From Candidatus Nitrosopumilus sp. (GTDB lineage Archaea > Thermoproteota > Nitrososphaeria > Nitrososphaerales > Nitrosopumilaceae): a DNA stretch of 64,000 nt. Of the stretch, positions 43,565 through 52,222 are shown piece by piece. A program made the translations under genes and the position numbers. The notes beneath the pieces were generated by a model that had not been told where the DNA came from, did no database searches, and saw only the letters and a program-made list of their open reading frames with translations. Where the stretch lies: positions 18,823 to 82,822 of the forward strand of contig JAJCXK010000083.1 in the NCBI GenBank assembly GCA_029263475.1, in the 5' to 3' direction. Position 1 is the first letter of the stretch. Each line of letters starts with the position of its first letter.

Positions 43565-44209
43565 TTACATTTCATCGAATGTTTTAAGAAATACTTCCAA
43601 TGGTTGATTGCCTCTAATTTTGATAACTTTTTGATCATTAAAGATAAGAAATGACGGCGTTGCATCAACCCCTACTTCTTTTCCAAATTCATACATAGAA
43701 ATGACTTTGTCTTTATGTTTATGTTCATTCAAGCATGTGTTAAAATCTTGCATGTTCAAATTTACTGTGTTTCCAAATTTCTTTAATGATTCTGGTGTGA
43801 TCCACCCAGTTCTTTCGCCTCCCCAATTACTGTATAGTTCATCATGATATTCCCAGTATTTGTTTTGATCTTGTGCACAATATGATGCCTCTGCTGCCAG
43901 AACTGAGTCAGGTCCGTTTAAAGGATAATCCTTGAAAACTAGTTTTACCTTTCCTGTCTTGATAAAATTCTCATTAATTTTATCTAATGTGTTTTGATGG
44001 AATTTATAACAATAAGTGCACTGATAATCTCCCCATTCTAAAATTGTTATTGGTGCATTAAAATTTCCCATTATGGGGGAACCTCCCTCGATTAATTTTT
44101 TAGATGTCAGTAAATTTGACTCTGATTCAGATTCTGGATAAAATGTTAAGAATACTCCAGTGATAATTCCTATGAATATTGGAATTATCAACAGATGGTA
44201 TTTTATCAT
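43565..44209 (-). CDS. DsbA-like thiol-disulfide oxidoreductase, membrane-anchored
   Basis: An N-terminal hydrophobic segment (about residues 4-23) precedes a thioredoxin-fold domain with the DsbA arrangement. The active-site motif is C-T-Y-C in G-D-Y-Q-C-T-Y-C-Y-K-F-H, followed by a helical insertion, and the cis-Pro loop T-P-S-F-L-I-F is present. At 214 aa it is complete. It likely forms or isomerises disulfides outside the membrane, fitting the Cys-containing exported proteins nearby. Confidence 0.9.
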   Translation of the reverse strand: MIKYHLLIIPIFIGIITGVFLTFYPESESESNLLTSKKLIEGGSPIMGNFNAPITILEWGDYQCTYCYKFHQNTLDKINENFIKTGKVKLVFKDYPLNGPDSVLAAEASYCAQDQNKYWEYHDELYSNWGGERTGWITPESLKKFGNTVNLNMQDFNTCLNEHKHKDKVISMYEFGKEVGVDATPSFLIFNDQKVIKIRGNQPLEVFLKTFDEM

Positions 44210-44818
44210 GTTATGATGAAATTCATTTCAAGTAAATATCTTCTTTAATCTGTATCGGAGCAAAATATTTTGGGACTTAAGGTTACTTGTCTTGTGTCGT
44301 AGATATTTCACCTTGAAACGTATGCTGCTAACTACTTTAAAATTGAATTTTTTAATACTAGATTGTTTAATCATTTCAAAATTATGATTCTCTGGATATG
44401 TTCGTCTGGAATTGTTCTATATGTGAATAATCATTCCTTTTCTCTCACGCGTATTCTTTATTCTATTTTTAATCATATTAGTTGCAATTATGTGCTTTTT
44501 AGATGAGGTATATTTTTTGATAAATCTACAGATGATTGGATAGATAACTCGTGTATTTCACAATTTGTCTTTTAATTCATTCATTTCCATCTTTACTCTG
44601 TTAATTGACATATTCTTCATACTTTATGAAGATCAACTGTTTAATCAGAAATAATCTCCTGTTCTTAATTTTTGTATTGCCAACATTGATTTTTATTCCT
44701 AAATCTTTTAACCTGTAAAATTTTTGGGAAAAAAGCTTAAAATTTATTTTCTTAGATCTTCTAATATGCTTTTTTCATAACAAAATCATACTCTATGATG
44801 ATTTTGACAAATATACAA
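44210..44818. other. intergenic region, no gene recognised
   Basis: About 600 bases of AT-rich sequence between the divergent DsbA-like and cbtB genes. No ORF with coding character, tRNA, or obvious structured RNA was found. I looked for a cobalamin-riboswitch-like core upstream of cbtB and saw none. Confidence 0.45.
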
Positions 44819-44832
44819 GAGCTTAAATATAT
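44819..44832 (+). promoter_or_regulatory. candidate TATA/BRE of cbtBA
   Basis: GAGCTTAAATATA lies with its centre about 25 bases upstream of the cbtB ATG at 44852, the exact spacing of an archaeal promoter driving a leaderless transcript. Confidence 0.5.
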
Positions 44833-44851
44833 TCAGAGAATGTAACTCATT

Positions 44852-45067
44852 ATGTCTGTATCAAGACAAATTGCCGTATCAAAAACTAGTGTATCCAAAC
44901 TAGCAATACTTGCTTTAGCTATAGTCTTTGCAGTAGGATTGTTTGTTGTAGGATTTGACCAAGGTCATATCTTTAGTCTAGTTTATGGTGAACAAGCATT
45001 TACTGATCTTTACATTCATGAACTTACTCATGATATGAGACACGCAGCCGGTTTTCCCTGTCACTAG
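44852..45067 (+). CDS. cbtB: cobalt transporter subunit CbtB
   Basis: A single membrane helix (about residues 18-42) is followed by the family hallmark H-E-L-T-H-D-M-R-H-A-A-G-F-P-C-H at the C-terminus, with His residues and a Cys for metal binding. At 71 aa it is the normal size. It precedes cbtA by 12 bases, and together they would import cobalt for cobalamin. Confidence 0.9.
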   Translation: MSVSRQIAVSKTSVSKLAILALAIVFAVGLFVVGFDQGHIFSLVYGEQAFTDLYIHELTHDMRHAAGFPCH

Positions 45068-45079
45068 GAATTCTTTGTC

Positions 45080-45805
45080 GTGAAAACATTTCTTTTTATA
45101 ATTATAGTCCTACTTTCAGGTGCATTTGCTGGATTTATTCATGGTATGGTCAATTTTGCAATAGTAGAACCCTATCTTGATCAGGCAATTGGGATTGAGA
45201 ATCAAAACCTTTTTGCATCCGGTGAGGCAAAAGATACTCCCCAATTTTGGGCAGAATATGATGGATATAGAGATTGGCAAAAAAGCGGTCAGATTCTGGC
45301 TGGTGTGATTTTGGGCGTATCCATGGGATCTCTGTTTGGAATTGTATTTGCATTGTCTAGGAGATCGATACCCGGTAGCAATGATGTTAAAAAATCTGTT
45401 ATTTTGGCATGTGTGATGTGGTTTACACTTATTTTCATACCTTTTTTGAAATACCCTGCGAATCCGCCAACTGTAGGTGAAGAAGACACAGTTGTTCTTA
45501 GATCAATTTTATATCTATTATTTATCGCAATTTCTGGAATTGGTGCTGTTTCATTTTATCAGGTATCAAAAAAATTCAAAGGTAACAAAAAAATTGTAGC
45601 ATTGCTTGGATATGGAATTTTCATAAGTATTGCCTTTTTTGCTATGCCTGCAAATCCTGATGAGATTACTGCACCGATGTCATTGGTAAACGAGTTCAGA
45701 TTGATGTCGATACTTGGGATTTCGTCCTTTTGGATATCTGTCGGAATAATATTGGGTGTGTTCTGGCATCATTTCGAATCTGATAAAAAAATTACTGGAT
45801 ACTGA
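45080..45805 (+). CDS. cbtA: cobalt transporter subunit CbtA
   Basis: This membrane protein has five to six hydrophobic segments across 241 aa, beginning L-L-S-G-A-F-A-G-F-I-H-G as in CbtA. The start is GTG, 12 bases after cbtB, and the pairing is diagnostic. Homologues are often next to cobalamin genes or under B12 control. Here the neighbours are two winged-helix regulators. Confidence 0.85.
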   Translation: MKTFLFIIIVLLSGAFAGFIHGMVNFAIVEPYLDQAIGIENQNLFASGEAKDTPQFWAEYDGYRDWQKSGQILAGVILGVSMGSLFGIVFALSRRSIPGSNDVKKSVILACVMWFTLIFIPFLKYPANPPTVGEEDTVVLRSILYLLFIAISGIGAVSFYQVSKKFKGNKKIVALLGYGIFISIAFFAMPANPDEITAPMSLVNEFRLMSILGISSFWISVGIILGVFWHHFESDKKITGY

Positions 45806-45843
45806 TAATTATTCTAACTCTCTAGAATGAGAACCATATCGTC

Positions 45844-46209
45844 TTGTTTAAATACATGTTCTATATTTTTGTTAATTACTTGTCTAGAAAATTGACCTTG
45901 CCACAACTAAAGAAGTATGACATTACTCAAAAAGTAATTGAAGCATTGGCTGATGCAGAATCACGAGCAATATTGTTTTCTATGATTAAGAAAGGAAATA
46001 CTGCTGCAGAGCTTTCTGATAAACTTAAAATTCCTCTTAGCTCTGTTTATAAGAAATTGGCAGATCTTGAAGAACTGACGTTGATTAAAGTTGAAAAATG
46101 GATGCTTTCTGATAAGGGTAGAAAATACAAAGTTTATCGTAGTCGGATAAGCAAAGCTGATATTTCCATCCGAAAACCTGAACCAATTTTGACATTGATA
46201 CATAACTGA
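45844..46209 (+). CDS. winged-helix regulator, tandem paralogue 1
   Basis: An ArsR/TrmB-like winged helix: D-I-T-Q-K-V-I-E-A-L, A-A-E-L-S-D-K-L-K-I-P-L-S-S-V-Y-K-K-L as the helix-turn-helix, then the wing. The end Y-R-S-R-I-S-K-A-D-I is shared with the next gene. The frame is open from TTG 45844, but alignment with the paralogue suggests a start at TTG 45880 or 45892. It probably controls cbtBA or the phn genes, or both. Confidence 0.8.
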   Translation: MFKYMFYIFVNYLSRKLTLPQLKKYDITQKVIEALADAESRAILFSMIKKGNTAAELSDKLKIPLSSVYKKLADLEELTLIKVEKWMLSDKGRKYKVYRSRISKADISIRKPEPILTLIHN

Positions 46210-46218
46210 GCGATAAAA

Positions 46219-46566
46219 ATGATCAAACCTACGATAATCCAACTATCTGAATTTGACATCACTCAAAAAATTATCGAATCCCTCAGTAACGTGTGTACTC
46301 GGGCGGTCTTATTTTCAATTAAGAATAAATCTAAAGAGGCTACGCAGATTTCTAATGAACTAAAAATCTCGCTTTCCACTGTATACAAAACATTGTCCAC
46401 TCTTGAGGGTCTTGCACTTGCAGAAGTAGACAAGTATGTAATATCGGCCGAAGGCAAAAAAATTAAAATCTATCGAAGTAGAATAGGTAAGGTTGAAATC
46501 ACGTTGGATAATTTGGAGCCTACGTTGAATTTGTATTCAAATACATCAAATCCTAAGTCTAGTTAG
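46219..46566 (+). CDS. winged-helix regulator, tandem paralogue 2
   Basis: This 115-aa protein is similar along its whole length to the preceding gene: F-D-I-T-Q-K-I-I-E-S-L, I-S-N-E-L-K-I-S-L-S-T-V-Y-K-T-L and Y-R-S-R-I-G-K-V-E-I. The nine-base gap and shared strand suggest a tandem duplication and a two-gene operon. They could form a heterodimer. No Cys or His cluster for metal sensing stands out. Confidence 0.82.
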   Translation: MIKPTIIQLSEFDITQKIIESLSNVCTRAVLFSIKNKSKEATQISNELKISLSTVYKTLSTLEGLALAEVDKYVISAEGKKIKIYRSRIGKVEITLDNLEPTLNLYSNTSNPKSS

Positions 46567-46682
46567 TTATGTTAAATTAAAAATTGGTTGAATATTGTAT
46601 CTTATTCCATGAAGTTGTAATGACTATCTGGAATGAAATCTTGATTTAAATAATTTAGCTTGCACTAATTTTTTAGTTAAGC

Positions 46683-47771
46683 ATGAAACGACAAATAATT
46701 TTGGCATCTATTGCTGTATTTGCAGCAATCACTGTGATGTCTGTGCCGTTGACTCAGACTGCTCAAGCAGAAAGCTTAGTCCCAGAATGGATCAAAGCAA
46801 ATGCTGGCTGGTGGTCTGATGGCACATTAGATGATGAAACTTTTCTAAATGGAATAAAATATCTTGTAGAAAATGACATCATCAATGTTTCATCTGAATC
46901 AAATATTGTGGATGTTGACACTATAACCATTGGATTCATTCCCGTTGAAAAAGCTGACGAGCTAACTTCAAAAGCGCAAGCACTCGAAACTTTTCTTGAA
47001 AGCGAACTTGGCGTGGATGTTGAAATTGTAGTTCCTTCAAATTATGAAACCATCATCGAAGGGATGAGGTTTGGTCATATTGATGCGGCATTTATGGATA
47101 CAGGCCCTGCCTGGATTACCCATCAGAGAACTGGTGCCGAAGCTGTATTGGCAGAACTTGTTGCAGGCAAAGTAAATTATCAAGCAACAGTTTGGACTTT
47201 GGCTGAAAATGATTCAATACATTCATTGGAAGATACGATTGGCCAGAAAGTTGCATTTACCAGCATCACTGGCTCATCCGGTTTTGTAAGACCTATGGGC
47301 ACTCTGGTTACTGCAGGTCATGTTGAAATTGAGGGTGATGATATTGTTGCACTAAAATCAGCATTGGACAAAAATTTTGAAAGCCATGTCTTCACAGGCG
47401 GATACAAAGCTGCTCTTGAATTACTCCTTAATGGGAATGTGGATATTGCATTTGGATCAGACGTAGCTCCAAAAAAATATCTTGAATTGGAGGATCAGGT
47501 AAAACTGCGTCCTGTCACGACAATTGGACCTGTTCCATCCCATGTATTCATGGTGAATGGCGACATGTCAGATCCCACTAAAGACGCCCTAGTTGATGCA
47601 CTCATCAAATTAAACTATGATGAACATAATTCAATCTTGACAGACCTGTATGGTGCTGAAGCACTGGTTCCGACCACGACTACAATGCATATTGGAGAAT
47701 TTGGAACGTATATTGACGCATTAACTGGTCTAGATAGCCTAATCCTTGACAAATACAACAAGAGCAAATAA
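46683..47771 (+). CDS. phnD: PhnD-type substrate-binding protein with N-terminal W-module
   Basis: A signal peptide ends near A-Q-A-E-S. The Trp-rich module P-E-W-I-K-A-N-A-G-W-W follows (about residues 34-70), then a PhnD/TauA-type binding domain: I-T-I-G-F-I-P-V-E-K-A, D-A-A-F-M-D-T-G-P-A and I-T-G-S-S-G-F-V-R-P. At 362 aa it is long because of the module. It begins a phnD-phnC-phnE import operon, whose substrate may be a phosphonate, phosphite or another small anion. Confidence 0.85.
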   Translation: MKRQIILASIAVFAAITVMSVPLTQTAQAESLVPEWIKANAGWWSDGTLDDETFLNGIKYLVENDIINVSSESNIVDVDTITIGFIPVEKADELTSKAQALETFLESELGVDVEIVVPSNYETIIEGMRFGHIDAAFMDTGPAWITHQRTGAEAVLAELVAGKVNYQATVWTLAENDSIHSLEDTIGQKVAFTSITGSSGFVRPMGTLVTAGHVEIEGDDIVALKSALDKNFESHVFTGGYKAALELLLNGNVDIAFGSDVAPKKYLELEDQVKLRPVTTIGPVPSHVFMVNGDMSDPTKDALVDALIKLNYDEHNSILTDLYGAEALVPTTTTMHIGEFGTYIDALTGLDSLILDKYNKSK

Positions 47772-47788
47772 AAACTGGCAATCGTGAA

Positions 47789-48619
47789 ATGAAACAAATT
47801 CAGATGAACGAAAATTCTTCTTTTTCATTAATTTCTACAAAGAAAATTATTCAGCTTAATGATGTTTCGACATCATATGATTCTAAAAGTTTTGCACTTA
47901 AAGGAATTAACATGTCCATTGAAAGGGGTACAAATTATGCGGTTGTCGGACAATCGGGGTCTGGAAAATCAACACTGCTGAAATTGATGAATGGTATGAT
48001 GATTCCTAGCAACGGTACCGTCAAAATTGATTACGTGACACCAAAAATGAATGATAAAAAATTCAAAAAGATGCTGCATACCATAGGATATATTCCTCAA
48101 AGTTTAGGACTGGTAAAAAACATCACAGTTCTAGAAAATATTCTGATAGGTGCCTTACCTAGAATCGGAAAAATCCAATCGTTACTAAAAAAATTTCCTA
48201 AGGATGAGTTGGATGAGGCAAGAAAAATCTTAAAACTTGTAGGACTTGGAAATAAAGAATATAGAAAAGCATACATGTTGAGCGGAGGCGAAAAAAGAAG
48301 AGTCGCCATTGCACGGGCATTGATGCAAAAACCGACTATATTGCTAGCTGATGAAATTGTTTCGGAGCTGGATCATGTGACTGCACGTGAAATAATGAAT
48401 TTGATATCTGATGCTCAAAAAACTATGAATCTGACTGCAATTATGGTTCATCATGACATGCAATTAGCTTTAGAGTATGCCGACAGGGTTGCGGTGATCA
48501 AAGAAGGAGAAAAAATCTTAGAAATTGGGGTAGAAGGCAATAAAATAGTTGATTTCCAAACTGGTGATTTGAATACCGAAGAAATAATGGAGATGTATGC
48601 AGATGACTCCAAAAAATAA
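47789..48619 (+). CDS. phnC: ABC transporter ATPase, PhnC type
   Basis: The Walker A motif is G-Q-S-G-S-G-K-S-T, the ABC signature is L-S-G-G-E-K-R-R and Walker B is I-L-L-A-D-E-I-V-S-E, all intact. It is 276 aa, with about 20 extra residues before the domain. It lies 17 bases after phnD and overlaps phnE by 23 bases. It supplies energy for the importer. Confidence 0.92.
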   Translation: MKQIQMNENSSFSLISTKKIIQLNDVSTSYDSKSFALKGINMSIERGTNYAVVGQSGSGKSTLLKLMNGMMIPSNGTVKIDYVTPKMNDKKFKKMLHTIGYIPQSLGLVKNITVLENILIGALPRIGKIQSLLKKFPKDELDEARKILKLVGLGNKEYRKAYMLSGGEKRRVAIARALMQKPTILLADEIVSELDHVTAREIMNLISDAQKTMNLTAIMVHHDMQLALEYADRVAVIKEGEKILEIGVEGNKIVDFQTGDLNTEEIMEMYADDSKK

Positions 48620-49388
48620 TATTGTCATTGGAATTATTGTTGCATTGGTAGTAATAGCATCATATAATATGGATGCAGATCCCGTGAAATTTTTTGAAGG
48701 TCTTCCAAACTTGGGAATAATTTTAGAAGAACTGCTCATGGTTGAACCAAAATATATTCCAACAGCGCTGTGGGCAATGTTTGAAACTATACAGATGGCA
48801 TTTATTGGAACTGCCATTGGGGTGGCCATATCATTACCGCTGAGCATGCTTGCTGCTAGAAATCTGAATAGTAAATTTGTCTATGCTCCAATTCGTGCAC
48901 TGCTTGCCGCAATGAGGACATTTCCATCCATTTTATGGGCACTTTTATTTGTGATAATGGTGGGGTCTGGTTCCTTTGCGGGCATATTGGCCATTATCAT
49001 GTATACTATTGGATTTATTGCAAAATTACAGTATGAGTCAATTGAAACAATTGATTCGGACCCTATGGATGCAGTGGATTCTATCGGGGTGTCTAAATCT
49101 CAGTTAATTCGTTATGTGGTAATTCCTGAATCTGCATCTCACCTTCTTAGTCAAATACTATACATGTTTGACTACAACGTACGCCAGACCAGTATTCTCG
49201 GATTAGTCGGTGCAGGTGGGATTGGTTTTTACATTATCAATTATATCAAATTCTTTGAATATGGAAAAGCTGCAATCTTTATGCTGGTTGTGCTGATTAC
49301 CGTCTTGGCAATAGACTGGGTAAGTGTGAAGGTTAGAGACAAATACATAATCAAATCACAGCATGGGATGGAAATTTCATCGGATTAA
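48597..49388 (+). CDS. phnE: ABC transporter permease, PhnE type
   Basis: This inner-membrane permease has about six hydrophobic segments. The cytoplasmic coupling loop reads E-T-I-D-S-D-P-M-D-A-V-D-S-I-G-V-S-K, equivalent to the EAA motif, and V-R-Q-T-S-I-L-G-L-V-G-A-G-G-I-G is typical of the PhnE family. ATG at 48597 or 48603, both inside the end of phnC, could be the start. Confidence 0.92.
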   Translation: MQMTPKNNIVIGIIVALVVIASYNMDADPVKFFEGLPNLGIILEELLMVEPKYIPTALWAMFETIQMAFIGTAIGVAISLPLSMLAARNLNSKFVYAPIRALLAAMRTFPSILWALLFVIMVGSGSFAGILAIIMYTIGFIAKLQYESIETIDSDPMDAVDSIGVSKSQLIRYVVIPESASHLLSQILYMFDYNVRQTSILGLVGAGGIGFYIINYIKFFEYGKAAIFMLVVLITVLAIDWVSVKVRDKYIIKSQHGMEISSD

Positions 49389-49424
49389 ATTTAGTAGATG
49401 TGCAATCCTGAAATCATGTAGAAT

Positions 49425-50450
49425 TTAAGTTGTAATTTTATCTAGCTGACTGGTATTTGTGGCTGTCTTTATCTCTCTGGCTATTCTTTTACCCATACTC
49501 ATTTGCTCGTTAAACAAAAGTGAATAATAGGGGGATCCATCCATGTAGATGTTACTTCCAGCTACAATTCTTGCCGAAAATTCAAATGATGTGAATTTGG
49601 CATTTTCATCGTAAACTCCTTCTATGCAAAATGGACCGTTCATTCCTGGTGCTACAATTCTTTTTGCAGCGTCTACAAAATTTTCTCCCATAGTATACAC
49701 TTCATCTAACAATGACTCTCTCAAAACCAGGGGACTGTTTCCTATCACGTTGAATGATGGGACTTTTTTTGATTTCATTTGCTGTGCAGATGGAATTCTG
49801 GCCAGTCCTTCAATATCTGACTCGTGTCTTTGATCAACTCCAAAGAATTCCAATTCATCTGTTAATGGGGAATAGAAGAATTGCAGATATGCAAGCACTC
49901 CTGCCGCGTATTCTTGGATGTACAGCGTCTCATCTTTGGAAAGTATTCCTTCTGAAATTAACTGATTTCGCTTGGTATTGTAATCTTCCTCGTTTGCAGC
50001 CATGAAATACCCCTTTCCTCCTGCAGCACCTTGTCTTTTCACTATCACTAGTTTGTGAATGTCTTTGGGGTCTGTAACTGGTTTTGGAACTGGAAGATGT
50101 GCCTCTTTCATGAGTTTTTCTTTCATCACCCTGTCTGACTCCCATCTTAGGATCCACTTGTTTCCAAAAACAGGAGTTTTGATTGATTCAATTTCTTCTG
50201 AATTCATTTGTGCAATTAGTGTCCCGTGCGGAATGAGGACTGCGTCATTTTGTTTTAGTATTGATTGGCATTTGCTTTCAAGTACTTCTTTGAATGAGTC
50301 AACTATGATTAGTTCATCAATAAATGGGAATCTCCTGTACAGTTTTTCACGTTTTTTTTCGCATACTAAAATGGTTTTTAGTCCTTCATCACTTGCTCCT
50401 TTTAGAACTTGTAAAGAGCAATGGGAACCTAGAGTTGCAACAGCCGTCAT
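49425..50450 (-). CDS. purP: FAICAR synthetase PurP
   Basis: This is the archaeal ATP-grasp enzyme that formylates AICAR with free formate in purine synthesis. Signatures include T-L-G-S-H-C-S-L-Q, V-V/I-K-R-Q-G-A-A-G-G-K-G-Y-F and F-C-I-E-G-V-Y. At 341 aa it has the family length. It is convergent with phnE. Confidence 0.93.
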   Translation of the reverse strand: MTAVATLGSHCSLQVLKGASDEGLKTILVCEKKREKLYRRFPFIDELIIVDSFKEVLESKCQSILKQNDAVLIPHGTLIAQMNSEEIESIKTPVFGNKWILRWESDRVMKEKLMKEAHLPVPKPVTDPKDIHKLVIVKRQGAAGGKGYFMAANEEDYNTKRNQLISEGILSKDETLYIQEYAAGVLAYLQFFYSPLTDELEFFGVDQRHESDIEGLARIPSAQQMKSKKVPSFNVIGNSPLVLRESLLDEVYTMGENFVDAAKRIVAPGMNGPFCIEGVYDENAKFTSFEFSARIVAGSNIYMDGSPYYSLLFNEQMSMGKRIAREIKTATNTSQLDKITT

Positions 50451-50698
50451 TGTTGTTTTCTTTCATTATTTTATACTTTATGAATTAAATGTTCCAAATA
50501 CACATTTCCTTAAAAGCGAATCTGGGATTATCTCAAAAACAACTTATTTTTTATTCTGTATTTAGATCTTCTTTTTTTGTTTTAACTAGCGTATTTGGTT
50601 TTTGTTCAATTCTTGGGTTCATGAAAACACAATCGTGTTAATTTTTTATGAAGATCCAAAAAATAGTTTATTTACGTACATGTGTAACCTTTTACAAT

Positions 50699-50848
50699 AT
50701 GGTAGAAATTGAAGATCTACGTGTTTGTATGGAATGTGGAACGGTTTTTGCAAAAAAACCAAGCAGTGCAAAACTCGTCCTAAAATGTCCTACTTGTAAC
50801 AGTGTTAGAAGAAGAACGATTGCAGTACATACAAAATCTGAGAATTAA
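50699..50848 (+). CDS. zinc-ribbon protein, 49 aa
   Basis: C-M-E-C-G at residues 10-13 and C-P-T-C in the second half form one zinc ribbon. The tail is basic (S-V-R-R-R-T-I). The frame opens at 50648, but ATG 50699 gives the compact zinc ribbon and is preferred. Function unknown. Confidence 0.7.
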   Translation: MVEIEDLRVCMECGTVFAKKPSSAKLVLKCPTCNSVRRRTIAVHTKSEN

Positions 50849-51202
50849 AACTACAAGTACGTGTTATGATCGATTTGGATGTATTCTTTTTCATAGGATG
50901 ATTTTTTGATTTTCTTACATGAAATCCTTGAAATTGCATTGGATGATATTTGTTGGTTTAATCTTAAAAACAGTACGACGATAATTAATTTTGCTATACA
51001 CAAACTTAAAATTTCTATAAACATGTGTGTAATGAGTTGTACGTTATATCCGAACATCCATTGACCACATTTGGACCAATCAAAAAAAATTGATTGACTT
51101 GCCTTTTCATAGCTGATAAATTACTCATATGTCTAAAATTTTAAAATGAACAATTGATAAGTTCTACGCGATTCCCTTAAGGAAATTATACGTATAATCA
51201 TC
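50849..51202. other. intergenic region, no supported gene
   Basis: A 68-codon frame on the minus strand (50851-51057) is hydrophobic and AT-biased, and I do not accept it as a gene. An AT-rich stretch TTATACGTATAA lies at about 51186-51197, just before the micro-ORF at 51203. Confidence 0.4.
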
Positions 51203-51334
51203 ATGAAATCAAACAAAGCAAAAAAATCAAAGGAAATTTCCCTTATCGTTGACGGTTTATGGGGTTTGGCAAAAGATACATGGTGTAAGGTGAAGGAATC
51301 CAAACTAATCATAAGAATGGATAATCTTAGGTAG
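51203..51334 (+). CDS. basic micro-protein, 43 aa
   Basis: The ORF reads M-K-S-N-K-A-K-K-S-K, then S-L-I-V-D-G-L-W-G-L-A-K-D-T-W and ends in L-R-stop. A Lys-rich head with an amphipathic middle helix is plausible for a small nucleic-acid or membrane-surface protein. I do not recognise it, and only its sensible composition supports it. Confidence 0.35.
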   Translation: MKSNKAKKSKEISLIVDGLWGLAKDTWCKVKESKLIIRMDNLR

Positions 51335-51354
51335 TTTTAGCTAGCTTATGCCAA

Positions 51355-51422
51355 GATGGCATGGATTCATGTTGGTCGTTGTTGTTCTTTCATCACGCAA
51401 TTTCTCACTCATCCATGCCATC
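51355..51422. repeat. inverted repeat, 12-bp arms with 44-base loop
   Basis: GATGGCATGGAT at 51355-51366 is matched by its reverse complement at 51411-51422. The left arm also overlaps a shorter palindrome, TGCCAAGATGGCA. The structure follows a micro-ORF and could be a terminator, a small RNA hairpin or a protein site. The surrounding 51335-51650 holds nothing else recognisable. Confidence 0.5.
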
Positions 51423-51650
51423 AACGAAGATCCAAACAAGTAAGAATTCAAACTCGAATAAAATTAACAGGTTTTACTCGTTGGTGAAATATTCAAATTT
51501 AGCATTTTTTAATGACTAAATTTCCAAAATTTTTTCATGCATGCTTGATGATGACATGTGAATTCATATTTTATCAAAATACCGTAATTACAAAAATACC
51601 CAATACATGATTATTTGTTTAAAATTTTTGTGCTCTAATTTTAATTGGTA

Positions 51651-51869
51651 CTATTGTAATTGAGAACCATGTGCTGATGAGACATACTGAAACACTTCGT
51701 CTACCAGTTCAATATTTAGTTCTGATTTGATGTCTTCTGGAATTATTTTTAACACAAAATCATACATCGTTGTATTCTCTGGGAGGTTGTCTCTTTCTTG
51801 TAAAAGTGAAAAAACTGCAATTCCATTTGAAATGATTGCCACCATCTTTTCTTTATTTGAAAGCGTCAC
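51651..51869 (-). CDS. hypothetical protein, 72 aa
   Basis: This is a small soluble helical protein (M-V-A-I-I-S-N-G-I-A-V-F-S-L-L-Q, then Y-D-F-V-L-K-I-I-P-E-D). I do not recognise it. Codon use is ordinary for the region. Confidence 0.5.
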   Translation of the reverse strand: MTLSNKEKMVAIISNGIAVFSLLQERDNLPENTTMYDFVLKIIPEDIKSELNIELVDEVFQYVSSAHGSQLQ

Positions 51870-51917
51870 GACAAATACTTGAATATGTTGATTTAATATA
51901 AATTCGGCTTGACAGAA

Positions 51918-52112
51918 TCACGAAATAAAATATTTTTTCAATTCATAGTATTCTGGTGCCATTATTGACTCTGAATTATCTCCAAACAATTCCAATTCCA
52001 ATGTTACATCGTGTCCTCCCGCTTCTTCTACTGGCTGCTGTGATGCGTGATATCCGACATATGCTCCAGTAATGATAAACATTGCAACTACGAGGCCAAT
52101 TAGGATATTCAT
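51918..52112 (-). CDS. single-helix membrane protein, 64 aa
   Basis: An N-terminal membrane helix or signal anchor (I-L-I-G-L-V-V-A-M-F-I-I-T-G-A-Y) precedes a short acidic domain outside the membrane. I do not recognise it. It is divergent from aspS. Confidence 0.55.
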   Translation of the reverse strand: MNILIGLVVAMFIITGAYVGYHASQQPVEEAGGHDVTLELELFGDNSESIMAPEYYELKKYFIS

Positions 52113-52222
52113 CTTGTAATCATGTCCAATCCTTGTAGGCTATAAGCATTATGAAAATTATGGTCTACGGACATTGTTTTGTGTAAAAAATAATAACACC
52201 TGAATTCTGCATAAAGTAAATA

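Noticed and set aside
44210..44851. Cobalamin riboswitch upstream of cbtBA
   Set aside because: No B12-box-like core seen, and a TATA element lies 25 bases before the ATG, leaving no leader.
50851..51057. Minus-strand 68-codon frame
   Set aside because: AT-driven Ile/Lys-rich sequence without start support.
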